DNA of 64,000 bases, from contig JAXGGA010004756.1 of the NCBI GenBank assembly GCA_038373865.1, forward strand, positions 1 through 64,000. Direction: 5' to 3'. The notes below the pieces were generated by a model. The model was given only the letters and a program-made list of their open reading frames with translations. It made no database searches and was not told the origin of the DNA. Both the position numbers and the translations under genes were made by a program. The stretch's first letter is position 1, and every line of letters begins with the position of its first letter. Shown here piece by piece: positions 35,529 through 46,635 of the stretch. Origin of the DNA: Uloborus plumipes (Eukaryota > Arthropoda > Arachnida > Araneae > Uloboridae).

Positions 35529-35795
35529 AATGTGGCATTTGAACCATAATTTAAACATGGCGCAAAAGCAGCATTACTGCATCTGAATATATTTCTAATA
35601 TGGTGCGAAAATTAGCGTTATTATGTCAAATGAATTATTTAAATACGGCATGAAATAAAAGCTGTTACATTTAAACTATTGCTTAAATATGTGCGAAATC
35701 AGCATTATTGCTAATTTCGCACGTCTGAAAAACAGTGTTGCAGTGCGAAAAAAGCATCATTGCGTCTGAGTGTAACAATGAGGTAAACTCAGCTT
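35529..35795. repeat. Degenerate tandem repeat, ~43-bp period
   Basis: Weakly conserved units of the form TATGGTGCGAAAATTAGC plus ATTATTGC start near 35556, 35599, 35644, 35688 and 35741. Between the fourth and fifth, GTGCGAAAT and ATTTCGCAC form an inverted pair. The copies are heavily diverged, so the start and end are approximate. Confidence 0.5.
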
Positions 35796-35837
35796 TGTTC
35801 CAACTGAATTATTATCTCTCTGTGTGTTAATGTATAT

Positions 35838-35990
35838 CAGTGGCGGATTTACCACATTGCAAATGTCGCAGTTTTCGATTGACCCCTGGGACTATCGAGG
35901 CCCCGTTGGAGTTGCGAAAATGCACGTGATAAATGTTTCACATGGTTTCGCAATTGACAAAGGGGACCTTAAAAAAACATTGCACGGCTC
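35838..35990 (+). mobile_element. Orphan hAT-like left end
   Basis: CAGTGGCGGATTTACCACA followed by GACCCCTGGGACTATCGAG fits the terminal pattern of a hAT-like repeat family. The complementary end (CTGTAAATCCGCCACTG) is found only at 42126-42142, more than 6 kb away and without a matching target duplication, so the two are probably separate fragments. The 3' limit is a guess. Confidence 0.4.
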
Positions 35991-38410
35991 CCTCAAACTT
36001 GTAAATCCTACATTGATGCTTTTTCTTTTTTCTTTAATTTCAAAACAATATTTAATTTTTAAACTAGTTACATACCATAATCCAATGGAATGAATTTCGT
36101 TTCAAATATTTTTTATAATCCAATTAGCTTCGGGAAACACAATTCAATAAAATCCACTCACCTAGGAAAAACAGAAAAACAAACATATAATAAAATCACT
36201 AAAAACATGGATTGCAAAGAAATAACTATTATATTTTAACAAGTAAATTTTTTTCTTTAAACTGAATGAATGCTTAACTTTTACGAAAGAAAATATCTTA
36301 ACACCAGATAATAAAACTAATTGAGCTTCTATTCCATGTTCTAATTGCACGCACGTGCGAAAATAACTTGGTAACGTCCTTCTAATTGCACAAGGTCATA
36401 AAATGAAATTACCGCAAACACACGTGCTATTTTTATGCGTCGTAATTTCTACAAACAGTAATTGTCCATGGGAAAAATAATCTTATGGCACATTGACTGT
36501 TTTTCAGGGGATTAGAAATATCGCGTATAATTCAATAACAAAAATACGTTTTATTTATTTGGATTGAATGGATTTTTGCTAGCTGCTTTGTGCAAATTCA
36601 ATCAGACATGAAAAGAAAATATAGTCATAAAGTACTATTAAATTAGAAATTGAACATTGAAGCAATCCCAAAAATATACTTCAAATATTATTATTTTATT
36701 GAAAATGGCTCGTAAATGCTTATACGTGTTTACTTTCAAGATGGTCCAGGAATAACCAGGATTTATGCAGCATTGAGTTTTTTGAAATTCGTTTTTTCGT
36801 TGCTGTGTTGACCAGAGTTCATAAAAAAGAGACAATCCAAAAAGCAAAATCAAACGATGTTTGTATCAAGCACTTATCAAGCACATATCTCTCTCTTTTT
36901 CTTTTTTCAGTTTTTTAGATATACCGTACGTCTAACATAAAAGGTACACAATGGTAAAAAGTTATTTTTTCAGGAGACGAAGAATAGGTTCTGCAGACAA
37001 AGTCGTTTTACATGAGAATTTTCATTTCAAAAATACTTAACTTAGAATTTATTTATTTATTTATTTATAGGCAGACAAATATGCCCTTCGTGGAAATCCT
37101 TTTTCCAGTTATGTATCGTCTTCGTAGAAAAAATAAAAAAATTTTCAATACGGCTTTTCACAGAGAAAAAACATTACCCCACAACACAGTCCTTAATTCA
37201 GAGTAAAATTCAGCAACAAAGTGTTGACTTACTCTTTCATATTAGTACATAGTAATGGCTTTTTTATTAGCTTTTATTGCACTTGCCTTGTCGTACGTAG
37301 GGGGTTGAAAGCGTTTTTTAACTGTTGCCAAAAACAAAAATGAATGACAGTGATTATTAAGTTAATTTTAAATAATTTTTCGAGGCTTTCCGATATTCAA
37401 GTCAACTGCTTGAAACCGTTTGATGCCGTAGATAAGAGCTTAAAAATTGTTTGAAACCATTTTAAAGCTCTTATTTCCCCACATACTTGTAAATTTTCCA
37501 CTGAATACTAGTAGAACGTTGACACATGCCACTTTAATTCCCACCATTCCTAGAACACCCGATTAAATATTTACAACAAAAACAGCTGGACAACTTGGAA
37601 AAGCAGCGAGTTTATTCAACTTAACGATAACTCTCAGCTAGAATGTGACATTGCACTAAAATCGCTGATCTTGTGCATATATCAATGTTATGTGAGTCAG
37701 ACGAAGATGACTCACAGACAAGCGATGCCGAAAATAAAAAATGAAAAAATCCGATTGCATCAGTTCTACTTATCGTCTTACATAGCTGCGAATTCCCAAG
37801 CACGCTGTAATTGCATTACGCCGCCAAGATAGCAAACACGGCGCGGCGCTTTTAACTTTAACTGTGGCGGATCGATTTAAAGTATTTGCTTGAAAGAGAT
37901 TCATTTGCATAAAACATTAATCAATGGAAAATAATTTGCTAAAACCATTGGTTTGCAAGTTTTTCGAAACGACCTTTGATGATGTTGCAGAAAAATATGT
38001 ACGCATTAAAAAACATAAAACAAAGAGTAACTATTCAATTCAAAATAGTTCTTTCCTTTTTTTGTGGTTGTTGCTAAAATATTTAATTTTGAATGTTTTT
38101 AAGCTCAACCATTAAAAAAAAGTCTCATTAATTTTGATGCAATTCATTTTAGTGTTTTTTAAGTTGCGCATTTGTATTAATTTCGTTGTTCTTCTACAAA
38201 ATAGCATTTTTCTATTTATTTTTTCCTATTGGAGAGAAAATTAATTTTTTTAGGCATTTTCTTTTTTTTTCTGTTACTCCAAATTTACTTTATTCTTTGC
38301 GAAGAATACAATCTTTGTTCACTTTTAAGAAAAAACTAAAGACAATGAAAAAGAGTGGGTATTTTTGAGATTCAAATTACATTTAAGCCAGGTTTTATTT
38401 CTGATTGCCG
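35991..38410. other. Non-coding DNA
   Basis: No gene or element is recognised. A short TTTA microsatellite lies at 37049-37069. The other reading frames are AT-rich chance frames. Confidence 0.45.
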
Positions 38411-38665
38411 TACAGTGCTGCTCTGATAAGTTGACCTCCCGCGTAGACAATATTTCCCCCGGGTATATATAATAATAGTAACACTATATAATAATAGAAT
38501 ACCATAATAGTTCAGGGTAATTTGCACTAAATTGAGTTGGGTAATTTTCGTACTCGATTTGTAAAAGTATTCCAACTCAAATCCGAGGCAATTGCCCTTT
38601 CCTATTACCCAAAACGAAGGAAACATTATTAAGGTCAGAGCTCAACTTATCGGAGTTGCACTGTA
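38411..38665. mobile_element. pogo/Tigger-like MITE with TA target
   Basis: A 255-bp element with terminal inverted repeats TACAGTGCTGCTCTGATAAG and, from the right, TACAGTGCAACTCCGATAAG, both flanked by TA and continuing TTGA. CAGT ends with a TA target match the pogo/Tigger branch of Tc1/mariner. The interior has further self-complementary pieces (GGGTAATT with ATTACCC; AAATTGAGTTGG with CCAACTCAAAT). A decayed relative lies at 18945-19165. Confidence 0.85.
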
Positions 38666-39908
38666 GCTCTCCCTCAATCTGAAGTGTTTCAATCTTCCCT
38701 CACTCCCAACTATCTCAGAAATTCGGCAGAAAAGTATTAATTTAATGAATTTGCTATACATTTCGTCATCATAAAGTCATTCACAGAAATGTTAAATTTT
38801 AACTCAAAGAATGTTTTGAATCTTTTGATATCAAAGAATACTTTCAACAACTTGTTTATTTTTCTAAAATATTCAAAATAAACATTAAAAAAACATAAGT
38901 CAAGCACATGCGAAACTTTGAAACTGAACCAAAAACAAATAACGTTTAAAAATTTCCATTTTAGTTAAAAAGAACACAAAGTAAAAGCAATTAATATTCA
39001 TAAATTTTCCACCCTTCTTCGAAATTAAACTATTTATCGAAACTATAAATTTCTAGTGGAGAAAATATTTCGACTTCAAAGAATACTCTTATCGAACGAT
39101 TTACTTTTCCAAACTGTTCGAAATATGCGTAAAAAATTCCTTTAAATCCTGCACATGCAGAGTTTTTAATTTTACCCACAAACTTATGACGTTTACCCAT
39201 TAGTTAAGAAATCATATTCTTTTTAGGCGTTCAGAAAAGTTTTTAATTATAAATAAAAATAAAAAAAAATTGGGTTGCTGGGGGGGGGGGGGGAGAGGAA
39301 AACCGCGATTGATATATCTGCCAAACAGTTTCAACAACAAACTATACTCGAAACGCGAAACTTTTAGAAATTTCCACCGTTAAAAATGCTTTTATCTTTT
39401 AACTTAACCTTTCATAAACACAAAAACCTATGAGAAAAATTTTCCTTAAAAATCAGCAACATGAAATTTCCCCGCAATCTAAAAACTTATACCACGCACT
39501 TCTTCAGAAAGACAATCAAATCTTCCCCAACCTCAAACTTCCTTTACAAGTGTCTGAAAACATTGAACTTGAGCAAAAGTTTTTAAATGTTAATCTATCG
39601 CTATCTCATAAAACCGAGACCTTCAGCAGCGAGAGAAAACGGCAGGATGGGAGGAGGAGGAAGAGGAGAAGCAAGAGAAGAGGATGGAGAGAAAGAACAG
39701 GTAAGAGGAGGAAGAAGAAGAAAGCTCTCTCATCCCAGTCTGGATCGATCCGGTGAATGACCGCGCAGACTGGGATCGATCGGTCCGCCGAAAGGTCATT
39801 CTTGGTAGGAAGGAGCTTCATTCAAATATAGGTTACTGTTGCGTCGGGGAGGGGATGGGAGGGGTGACCAAGAATATGTAACGTAATAAGATCAGTGCGG
39901 TCATTGGA
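38666..39908. other. Non-coding DNA with poly-G and a purine-rich patch
   Basis: No gene. It holds a 14-base G run at 39280-39293 and a GGAGGAAGAGGAGAAG-type purine patch at 39640-39725, which yields Arg/Lys-rich chance frames. An inverted pair, CCCAGTCTG (39734-39742) and CAGACTGGG (39766-39774), is interleaved with two ATCGATC-containing motifs. Confidence 0.45.
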
Positions 39909-41910
39909 CGGATACTATGTAGCAGTTGAGGAGCGAAAGCTATTAGCGGTTGTAATGCAGACAGAGGGATTTCGGGATAAATTAAAGGGTGAAGCCAAGT
40001 GACAGTCAAAATTTGTATATCTGTTAGTGATTAGTTGTGATTTTTCTTGCTTTTTGATTGTCCGATATGTTTGTTAACCATATGGAATGGGATTACATGT
40101 AGCAAGATGGGTTCGATAGTTTGCCGAAATGCTATGCACAGGGTTGCCCATGAGAATACAATTGTGCAGATTGCGCCATTGAAACTTTTAGGTGTGTGCT
40201 TTTACGGGGGGGGGGGGAATAGTGGGGTTTAAGTAATTAGATCGGCCTAATTATAGCAGAAATACTATGTAGCGGTTGAGGAGCGCTAAGCCAATTGCGG
40301 TTGTAATGGAGACGGGGGATTTAGAGATGGATTTAAGGGATGGTAATGAACAAAGGGAAAGTCAAAATTTGCAGTTGATACTTATTAGTTGTGATTTTTG
40401 TTGATTTTTGATTGTCCGATATGTTTGTTAACCGTATGGAATGAGATTACATGGAATAGGATGGGTTCGATAGTTTACCGAAATGCTATGCACAGGGGTA
40501 GCCATGGGGAGCCAATCGTGCAGACTGCGCCATTGAAACTGTTAGGGAAGTGCTTTTATGGGGGTTTTGGTGGGAGTTTAAGTAAAAAGATCGTCTTGAT
40601 AACTGCAGGAATACTATGTAGCAGTTGGAGGAAGAAAATGAATTGGCATTAGTAATGCACACGAAGAAAACAGATTGTCAGAATAAAGGGGGCGATTCAC
40701 GGTAGGCCCGGCATAAGAATTTCTTTCAGCAGTCTGCGGTGCAAATTGTAAAAATCCCATAAATAATCTACAAGATAAACCGACATTAGATTAATCACAT
40801 TCACAGTCCGCTGCACAAATTGAAAATTCAAAAAATAGTCTGTAAGATAAACCGACAGTAGATTGATTAATTGTAAAATCTAAATGGGTACCAAGAAATG
40901 CTTAAAAGTAAGATTCTGAACTTGAAAAATACAACTACAGACTACTTGTGGATTATATCTGAGAAAACACGATACAATCCTTCGCTTGCTGAAACTTACT
41001 ATTTTGAATATAATAGGATCATGACAGTTGCAGGAAGTGGTGTAGTTTGGGGAGGGGAGACGTAAGGAGCATTGCCCCCCGAAATATTTGCTTTATGGCG
41101 TCAAAAAGAATGCTAAATTACTGTAAATTGGTTCCAGAGTACGTTCAAAAAAAAAAAAAAAAATCTGCCGCGTGCTTTTAAATTAAAGCTGGCATATGTA
41201 TAACTTGAACTGACGTTCAACCCTTGTTTAGCGTTACAAATGTCCATCGACCATAACATCTACCATCTACTCTAAAAAAAAAAAGCTGTGTTCCTCCAAA
41301 TACTTTTTAACAACTACAAAGCTGGCAGGAATATTTAGTAACAGTTGAAGAGTAGTAATGCACACGGAGAATATACAGATTGCCAAAAATGCTATAAGAA
41401 GAAAAAAAAATCCTTAGGGAGCAGGGATAGATTTTTTATACGGTGGATACTATGGCTGACGAATCTTTGCTATGTCAAAAAAGCTCAGTTTAGGTTACTT
41501 ATACAAGTTTTACTTACAAAAGCAGACATTTATTATGTTAACAAAAGAAGTAATTGAAACCAATTTGTATAAAAGGTTAGCTTTTTTCATAGTAATAAAC
41601 CAATGTTACTGGAAACGCAGTACTCCCCCCTCCCCTTTCAACTGTAACACTCACTGTCCGATTAAATGGACGACTTGACGATAATGAATAAAGTAAAAGC
41701 TAAAAATTGGGTATAATTTACTGATCACTTGTAATTTTTCTTAATTTTTTCATTGTCCGGTACTTGGGAACCATATGGAATGGGATTGTAAGTAAAAGGG
41801 GCAGGTTTGAGAGTTGTAGCAGGATCTTGCCTAACTGGAAAACTTACAGTTAATGGATAAAAGTAGTAAGAAATAAAAATTAAATCAAAATGTACATATT
41901 TTTTGGTCAC
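39909..41910. repeat. Tandem repeat, ~350-bp period, decaying rightward
   Basis: The anchor ATACTATGTAGC recurs at 39912, 40262 and 40611, and as ATATTTAGTAACAGTTGAAG at 41331. Between anchors, TTTTTGATTGTCCGATATGT and GTTAACC, TGGGTTCGATAGTTT, CGAAATGCTATGCACAGG and GCGCCATTGAAACT are conserved in units 1 and 2. Unit 3 diverges after ~40680. Later relatives survive at 41331-41400 (AATGCACACGGAGAA) and 41735-41790 (CATTGTCCGGTACTTGGG, ACCATATGGAATGGGATT). The similar short frames at 40047 and 40398 only reflect the repeat. Confidence 0.8.
40730..40868. repeat. 74-bp local tandem duplication
   Basis: Within the third ~350-bp unit, CAGTCTGCGGTGCAAATTG (40730) is repeated as CAGTCCGCTGCACAAATTG (40804). 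Both are followed by TAATCTACAAGATAAACCGA or TAGTCTGTAAGATAAACCGA, and by AGATTAATCA or AGATTGATTA. Confidence 0.8.
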
Positions 41911-43164
41911 TTGTGTTTTTTTTTATTTAATTGTTTTATTTATTTATTTATCCTTGCTCGTCTGGAATAAGTAAATGATATGGAATGGCACAATACCAGG
42001 AGATCAGAAATTGAGTACACTATTAGTGAACACGGTGAATTTTCGATCGGCTGGAATCGAACCGGTTTTTACATAGCTGCACGACATACAAAGGTGCCCT
42101 CAAAATGAATTGCTATGGGCCCCAAAACTGTAAATCCGCCACTGAACAAGGCAATGATTTGATGTTAGTTAAAATTTCTTCAAAACGGAAATGCAATTTT
42201 ATGACTCAGTTCTAATAAACCACAAAACTGCCTCCAGAGGCACTTAAAAGTATCCTTAACGCAATCAATGTGTTCAGGTTCTATCCGGAAACAAGTAAGT
42301 ACCATATTGAGGTAAGTAATGACTTTATTTTAATTATGAATAAAACGAAAAAAAAAAAAAAAAACTCATTGCACCAAGAACCTCACATCAAAAATAATTA
42401 ATCCTATTTCGCTACGAATTGCAGTGCTACTTAAACAGAAAAGCTTAAAATACTTCTCATCATAGAGGAAAAATCCACAACAACTCAAATTAACCCATTT
42501 GAATGCGGAGGAAAAATGTTTGGGGCTCGGCACTCGTACAACAAAAACCACAGCGTCTGCCATATTGGGTTCCCATTCGAGCGCGTCACAATTTCAGGGT
42601 CGCGACCGCGGCAGCATCCCGGAAAAGGACGACGCTGTTTTGCAGTTTTGTATGCAATGTGCTTCCTTTTCGACGAAAACGAAAACGGAAATGAAAGCAG
42701 CAGGGTTCAAGAAAGATCTCATTTTCTGCATAAAGAGCCGAATCTAATTTCATGCGAATAAATGTGTTTGTTTACTTTTGGAAAACGGACTGAACGCAGT
42801 GGAAAAGAATCGTGGAAGATCTGCGTCTAAATATGCGACATTCTTGAAATTCCATTCTTTTCTTTTTTGCGCAAATCTTTCATTTTTACAACATCAGAGC
42901 GAGAAATGTACACAATATATCATCGCCTCGGAGCAACAGCAAAACGTCTAAAGCTATAAGAACAACAGTAAGGTATCCCACTGTAAGATATAAGAAGCGA
43001 CAATAGAGGTACAAACGTGCAATGACACCTCTCATTAGACTTTTTCAAAAAAAAAAAAGAGGTTATTTATTTATTTAGATTTTTTCTCCTTAAAAACTCG
43101 ACAATGAAATATTTGTGTTATTATTCAGCCGAGGTTTAGAACCATGTCAAAAAAGGCTGTTTTG
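41911..43164. other. Non-coding DNA with a hAT-like right end and a CpG-containing patch
   Basis: No gene. CTGTAAATCCGCCACTG (42126-42142) is the complementary counterpart of the end at 35838. GGAATCGAACCGG at 42053 looks like a reverse-strand B-box but lacks other tRNA parts. The part at 42490-42790 is moderately rich in CpG, with frames overlapping in all three plus-strand phases, so it is not convincingly coding. Two GTAAGT motifs at 42294 and 42321 are within chance expectation. Confidence 0.4.
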
Positions 43165-43450
43165 TCAACTCTTAGAGCAGAGGTTGATCGATCAATTTGG
43201 GTCTGGTATCTTGACTGGAAGGTCGCGGGTTCGGTACCGGCTCATTGCAGACTCTCTGCGTACGCTAATGGTGACTGGTGCGTGTTAAATCTGTCGGGGA
43301 AAAGTCCTCCATGATCTCATCACACATCAATACTTCTCGGGGCGCTGAATCAGTGCTTACTTGGCTTTTGGTCTGGATCAAAAGGACAGAGGTGTCTTCA
43401 GGACCCATCGAAACGACGAAACCATCTTTCTGTTCTTTCTTCTTTGAATC
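43165..43450 (+). mobile_element. tRNA-derived SINE
   Basis: A pol III-type B-box, GGTTCGGTACC (43228-43238), follows a tRNA-like head (GGTCTGGTATCTTGACTGG, GGTCGCGG). It is followed by a SINE-type body: GACTGGTGCGTGTTAAATCT, AAAGTCCTCCATG and TTGGTCTGGATCAAAAGGAC. The body order matches what I recall of arthropod tRNA-SINEs. The limits are approximate because no target duplication could be fixed. A 77-codon frame starting in it (43278) is not a gene. Confidence 0.65.
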
Positions 43451-45382
43451 ATTTGATTTCACAGGCAGTCGTTTTTATTTATTTTTTCTATTTCGGTTCA
43501 TTTTCTTTTAAAGAATTTTTGTTAATTTTTAGGTATAGTTACTTAATGTTTTGGGCCATATAAATTTGAATAATTTCGAACTCCAGTTCGGAACTCTTTC
43601 TTGGCGCGTAACAATATTTCTTCATTGCCGACTGTTATTGTGCAACAAGTCCTGCCTGACAAATTCTCACCTCTTGCAATGATCGAGCATTGCATCACTC
43701 CCGGGAGCAATGATTTATTCGGTTTCACGTGAAAGCTTTCATCGAAGTTTTACTTGCTAAAGGGAAAAAATAATGTTTTGAAAGGAGGAAATATTTAAAA
43801 CCTGGATCGTTCAAGACAATACGGAACGCTTGATCATCTACTCGAATATAATTAATAACATCACTCGGAAATGCAAAGGAATGAAAATATGTCAAACTGA
43901 AAAATATGAGCAACTTTTTTCAGTTGGTTTCATCGCGTGGGAGTGTATTAAAATGGGGAATGGGGATTCCACGCCATAAAACGCTTCACTACTTGAAAGG
44001 CAAGCAAAAAAAAGGGGCCTGACTTGTTGATCTAGCAGAGGGGAACAGGTAAGAGGCGAAACGAACAGTTCAATTTGTCAACATAAAAATATGGACACAT
44101 TAGAGATTTGAAGGCCAGGAATTCAAATAAAAGAACATTTGTTGTTTGTTGAACGGTAAGCTCCAAGTTAAAACATAGTTTTTAAATATATGCCAACAAA
44201 ACACGAATCTAATCAAAATTTCCGCAGTTGGCAGATGAACTGATGAATTAAATCGAACTAGATTGGGGTGAAGGCTGCAATTTGCGTACTATGGTCTTCG
44301 TTTTCAGGAGGACTTAATTTCACTTTCGGACACTGACTGGCAGTTAGTGAGTGGAAATTAAAGCCTGACTGCGAGGAAAGGGGTATATGATTCGAAGTAA
44401 ATGGGTAGACTATCAAAACGACTGGCCATATATCACGAGCATTCAAAAAATGTTTTGATGCTATTGGAGAGAATTTTGAATATTTTTGTCGTATCATAAA
44501 GTGAGCTGCAGGGGAAGGGGGGGGGAGCGAATGCCGGATGTTTACGATTATGCTGAACTTACTTATATCTGCTAATGAAACTTTTATTGAAATTTGAAGC
44601 GCTAATTCACGCCCATCTTCCGCTCACTACTTTTAGAGGCTATGGAGATGGCAATAGTCGCCCTGGTAAGTGCAACTGTACAGCATGATTTCGAAATGTT
44701 TCGATTTGAGCTTACCAAGATTTGAGCTTTGCAAGCGGTTTAATCAAAACTTTTATTTATCCACTTGAGAATCGTCCACTAATCATGTCACGTTCTAAGC
44801 GGGGAGGGGGAGGGTGTGTCAGGAAAATGTGACATCACACATTTGCTTTAACAATATGCTCGTGAAAAAAAGTGTGCCATGTGACCTTTCCGCTTTGTGA
44901 CATAGGGGGGTGGAGGATGCCCAATTTGTTTTTAAAAAGTATTACATATTTTTAGACAGCTACCTAACATCCCTTCATTTCTGACTGCCTCAAATATAAA
45001 ATGTGAGATGGCAACAGCAAACGAAAACAACGAAGTCTTGATCATTTTGCAGCGTTCCAAGACATAAACTTCTACCTACATAAAAAATGTCATCCCAAGT
45101 ACTATCAGACATCACAAATACGGTTTATGCTCTTTCTTCACCTTCCAACACAAACATCTGAAGTGGCTTTTGAGATAAGATCACTGACACTTCTCTTAAT
45201 TTCCTTCCTAGAACGCAGTTACTTAAAAAAGGAGAATGTAGGTTATATTTCACTTCGAACTATTATGGAGATCTATTTATTTACTTTATTTTTCAGCTTT
45301 AAAAAAAGTTGTACGTTGAAATTTCAAAATCGTCCTGTTGTATATTTTTATAATGTTTTAAGGTTGGGTTAGGAGAGAATTG
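43451..45382. other. Non-coding DNA with a dispersed C/G-rich repeat copy
   Basis: No gene. The part at 44790-44910 (GGGGAGGGGGAGGGTGTGTC, AATGTGACATCACACATTT, TGTGACATAGGGGGGTGG) is, on its minus strand, similar to 11090-11165. A 9-base G run is at 44517-44525. Confidence 0.45.
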
Positions 45383-45735
45383 GACTGTCTTTGTTGGATA
45401 CCGGATGTCCTGTATCTCTTGTCTTCCGAGTTCGGATATCCGAACTAGATCTTCAAATTTAGCCTGAATTAGTGGCTTAACATGCCGATGATGAAGCGGC
45501 CGGATTGGATTCCGGATGTTTCAAAATCACTCAAACTGGACGGATACCGGATAACTCGTTTTCTGCATTCGGATACCCAAACCAAAAATTCAAACTAAGC
45601 CTGTAAATTCAAATGACGTGTCAAACAGCTGGTTGTTGATGCAGCGGTCAGATTGAATTCCGAAAATATTTAATAACTGAACATATCAGACTAGATGGAT
45701 ATCAAATAGCTGCCAGATACCAAATACAGCCATAA
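45383..45735. repeat. Degenerate tandem repeat, ~150-bp period, about 2.3 copies
   Basis: Units begin near 45396, 45542 and 45697 at GGATACCGGAT, GGATACCGGAT and GGATATCAAAT. Shared later blocks are GTTCGGATATCCGAAC and TTCGGATACCCAAACC, TTCAAATTTAGCCTGAA and TTCAAACTAAGCCTGTAA, and GATGAAGCGGCCGGATTGGA and GATGCAGCGGTCAGATTGAA. Spacings are 146 and 155 bp. Confidence 0.75.
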
Positions 45736-46128
45736 TTTTTATAATTCTACAAGAAAAGTATCCAAATTTGAATAGTTTCCAGATTAATTTTAAGAAGCCT
45801 GCTCAGGAGCATTTAGAAATTAAGTTCACGGTGCAATTCGTTGTTAGAAGTTTATTACAAGTTCCAGTAAGAAATGTTTATTGCGACACACACGCTTGTA
45901 TCTTTATTTTGTGTTTCATTTTTTGCACAAGGAGATTATTCATCCTCAACTACAATGTCCAACTATCAACGGATCTATAACGTACTTTCAGAGTTTTCTA
46001 AGAAAAAATCTCACAATCCTGGGCTCAAAGCAGCTTAGCGACAAGAATTTGTCATGAAGATAAACCAAAAACATACTGGGATTATTACAAACTCTGAAAA
46101 TGTAGTTCTTCCTCATTCTCCCTAGTTA
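45736..46128. other. Non-coding spacer
   Basis: A 70-codon frame (45768-45980) is present without a recognisable motif. The last eight bases, CCTAGTTA, are the left target copy of the hAT element that follows. Confidence 0.4.
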
Positions 46129-46627
46129 CAGGGGTGCCCGTTGCGCCATCAACATTTTTGGGGGGGATTTTTTAAAACTTATCATTTATTTAAATTATTT
46201 ATTTTTTTATTTAAATTATTCACTGATTTTTTAAATAAAAATTATTCATTAATTTATTTTTTTAATTTCAATTATTTCTCTATTATTATTTTTTATTTAT
46301 TTGTTTATTTATTTAGTGTGTGTGTGTGCTTGGAATGTCTGGAAGAGAAAAAAAGCGATTCTATTCTGCGCATACTTAGTACTTTTAAAAAATTGATAAT
46401 ATATAAAAAAATAATAGTTATAATTTAAAAAAATAAATAAAAATATTTAAAAAAATAAATAATATTTAAAAAAATAAATAATATTTAAAAAATAAATAAA
46501 TTGTATTTAAAAAAATAAATAAAATAAAAAAGAGGGATAAAAATAAAAAGCACAATAGGGTTGTGAAAATATTTGGTGGGGGGGGGGGAATTTGCGCCAT
46601 TGAGCTTGGGGGGGATGGGCACCCCTG
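46129..46627. mobile_element. hAT-like MITE with 8-bp target duplication
   Basis: A 499-bp element. CAGGGGTGCCC forms 11-bp perfect terminal inverted repeats. Flanking 8-mers CCTAGTTA (46121-46128) and CCTAGTTG (46628-46635) match at 7 of 8. TTGCGCCAT and G tracts occur in the same orientation near both ends. The interior is a T-rich then A-rich imperfect palindrome (ATTTATTTAAATTATT then AAATAATATTTAAAAAAATA). A 95-codon frame inside is low-complexity and not a gene. Confidence 0.85.
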
Positions 46628-46635
46628 CCTAGTTG

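Noticed and set aside
42040..42080. Possible tRNA on the minus strand (GGTTCGATTCC at 42053)
   Set aside because: Only the B-box is present. No A-box, acceptor stem or anticodon arm can be built around it.
35838..42142. A single 6.3-kb hAT element between the two CAGTGGCGGATTTAC ends
   Set aside because: The flanking 8-mers (ATGTATAT and AACAAGGC) do not match and no transposase lies between, so I treat the ends as separate fragments.
42290..42330. Two GTAAGT motifs as plus-strand splice donors
   Set aside because: GTAAGT is expected by chance every few kb, and there is no coding or compositional exon beside them, unlike the island at 51 kb.
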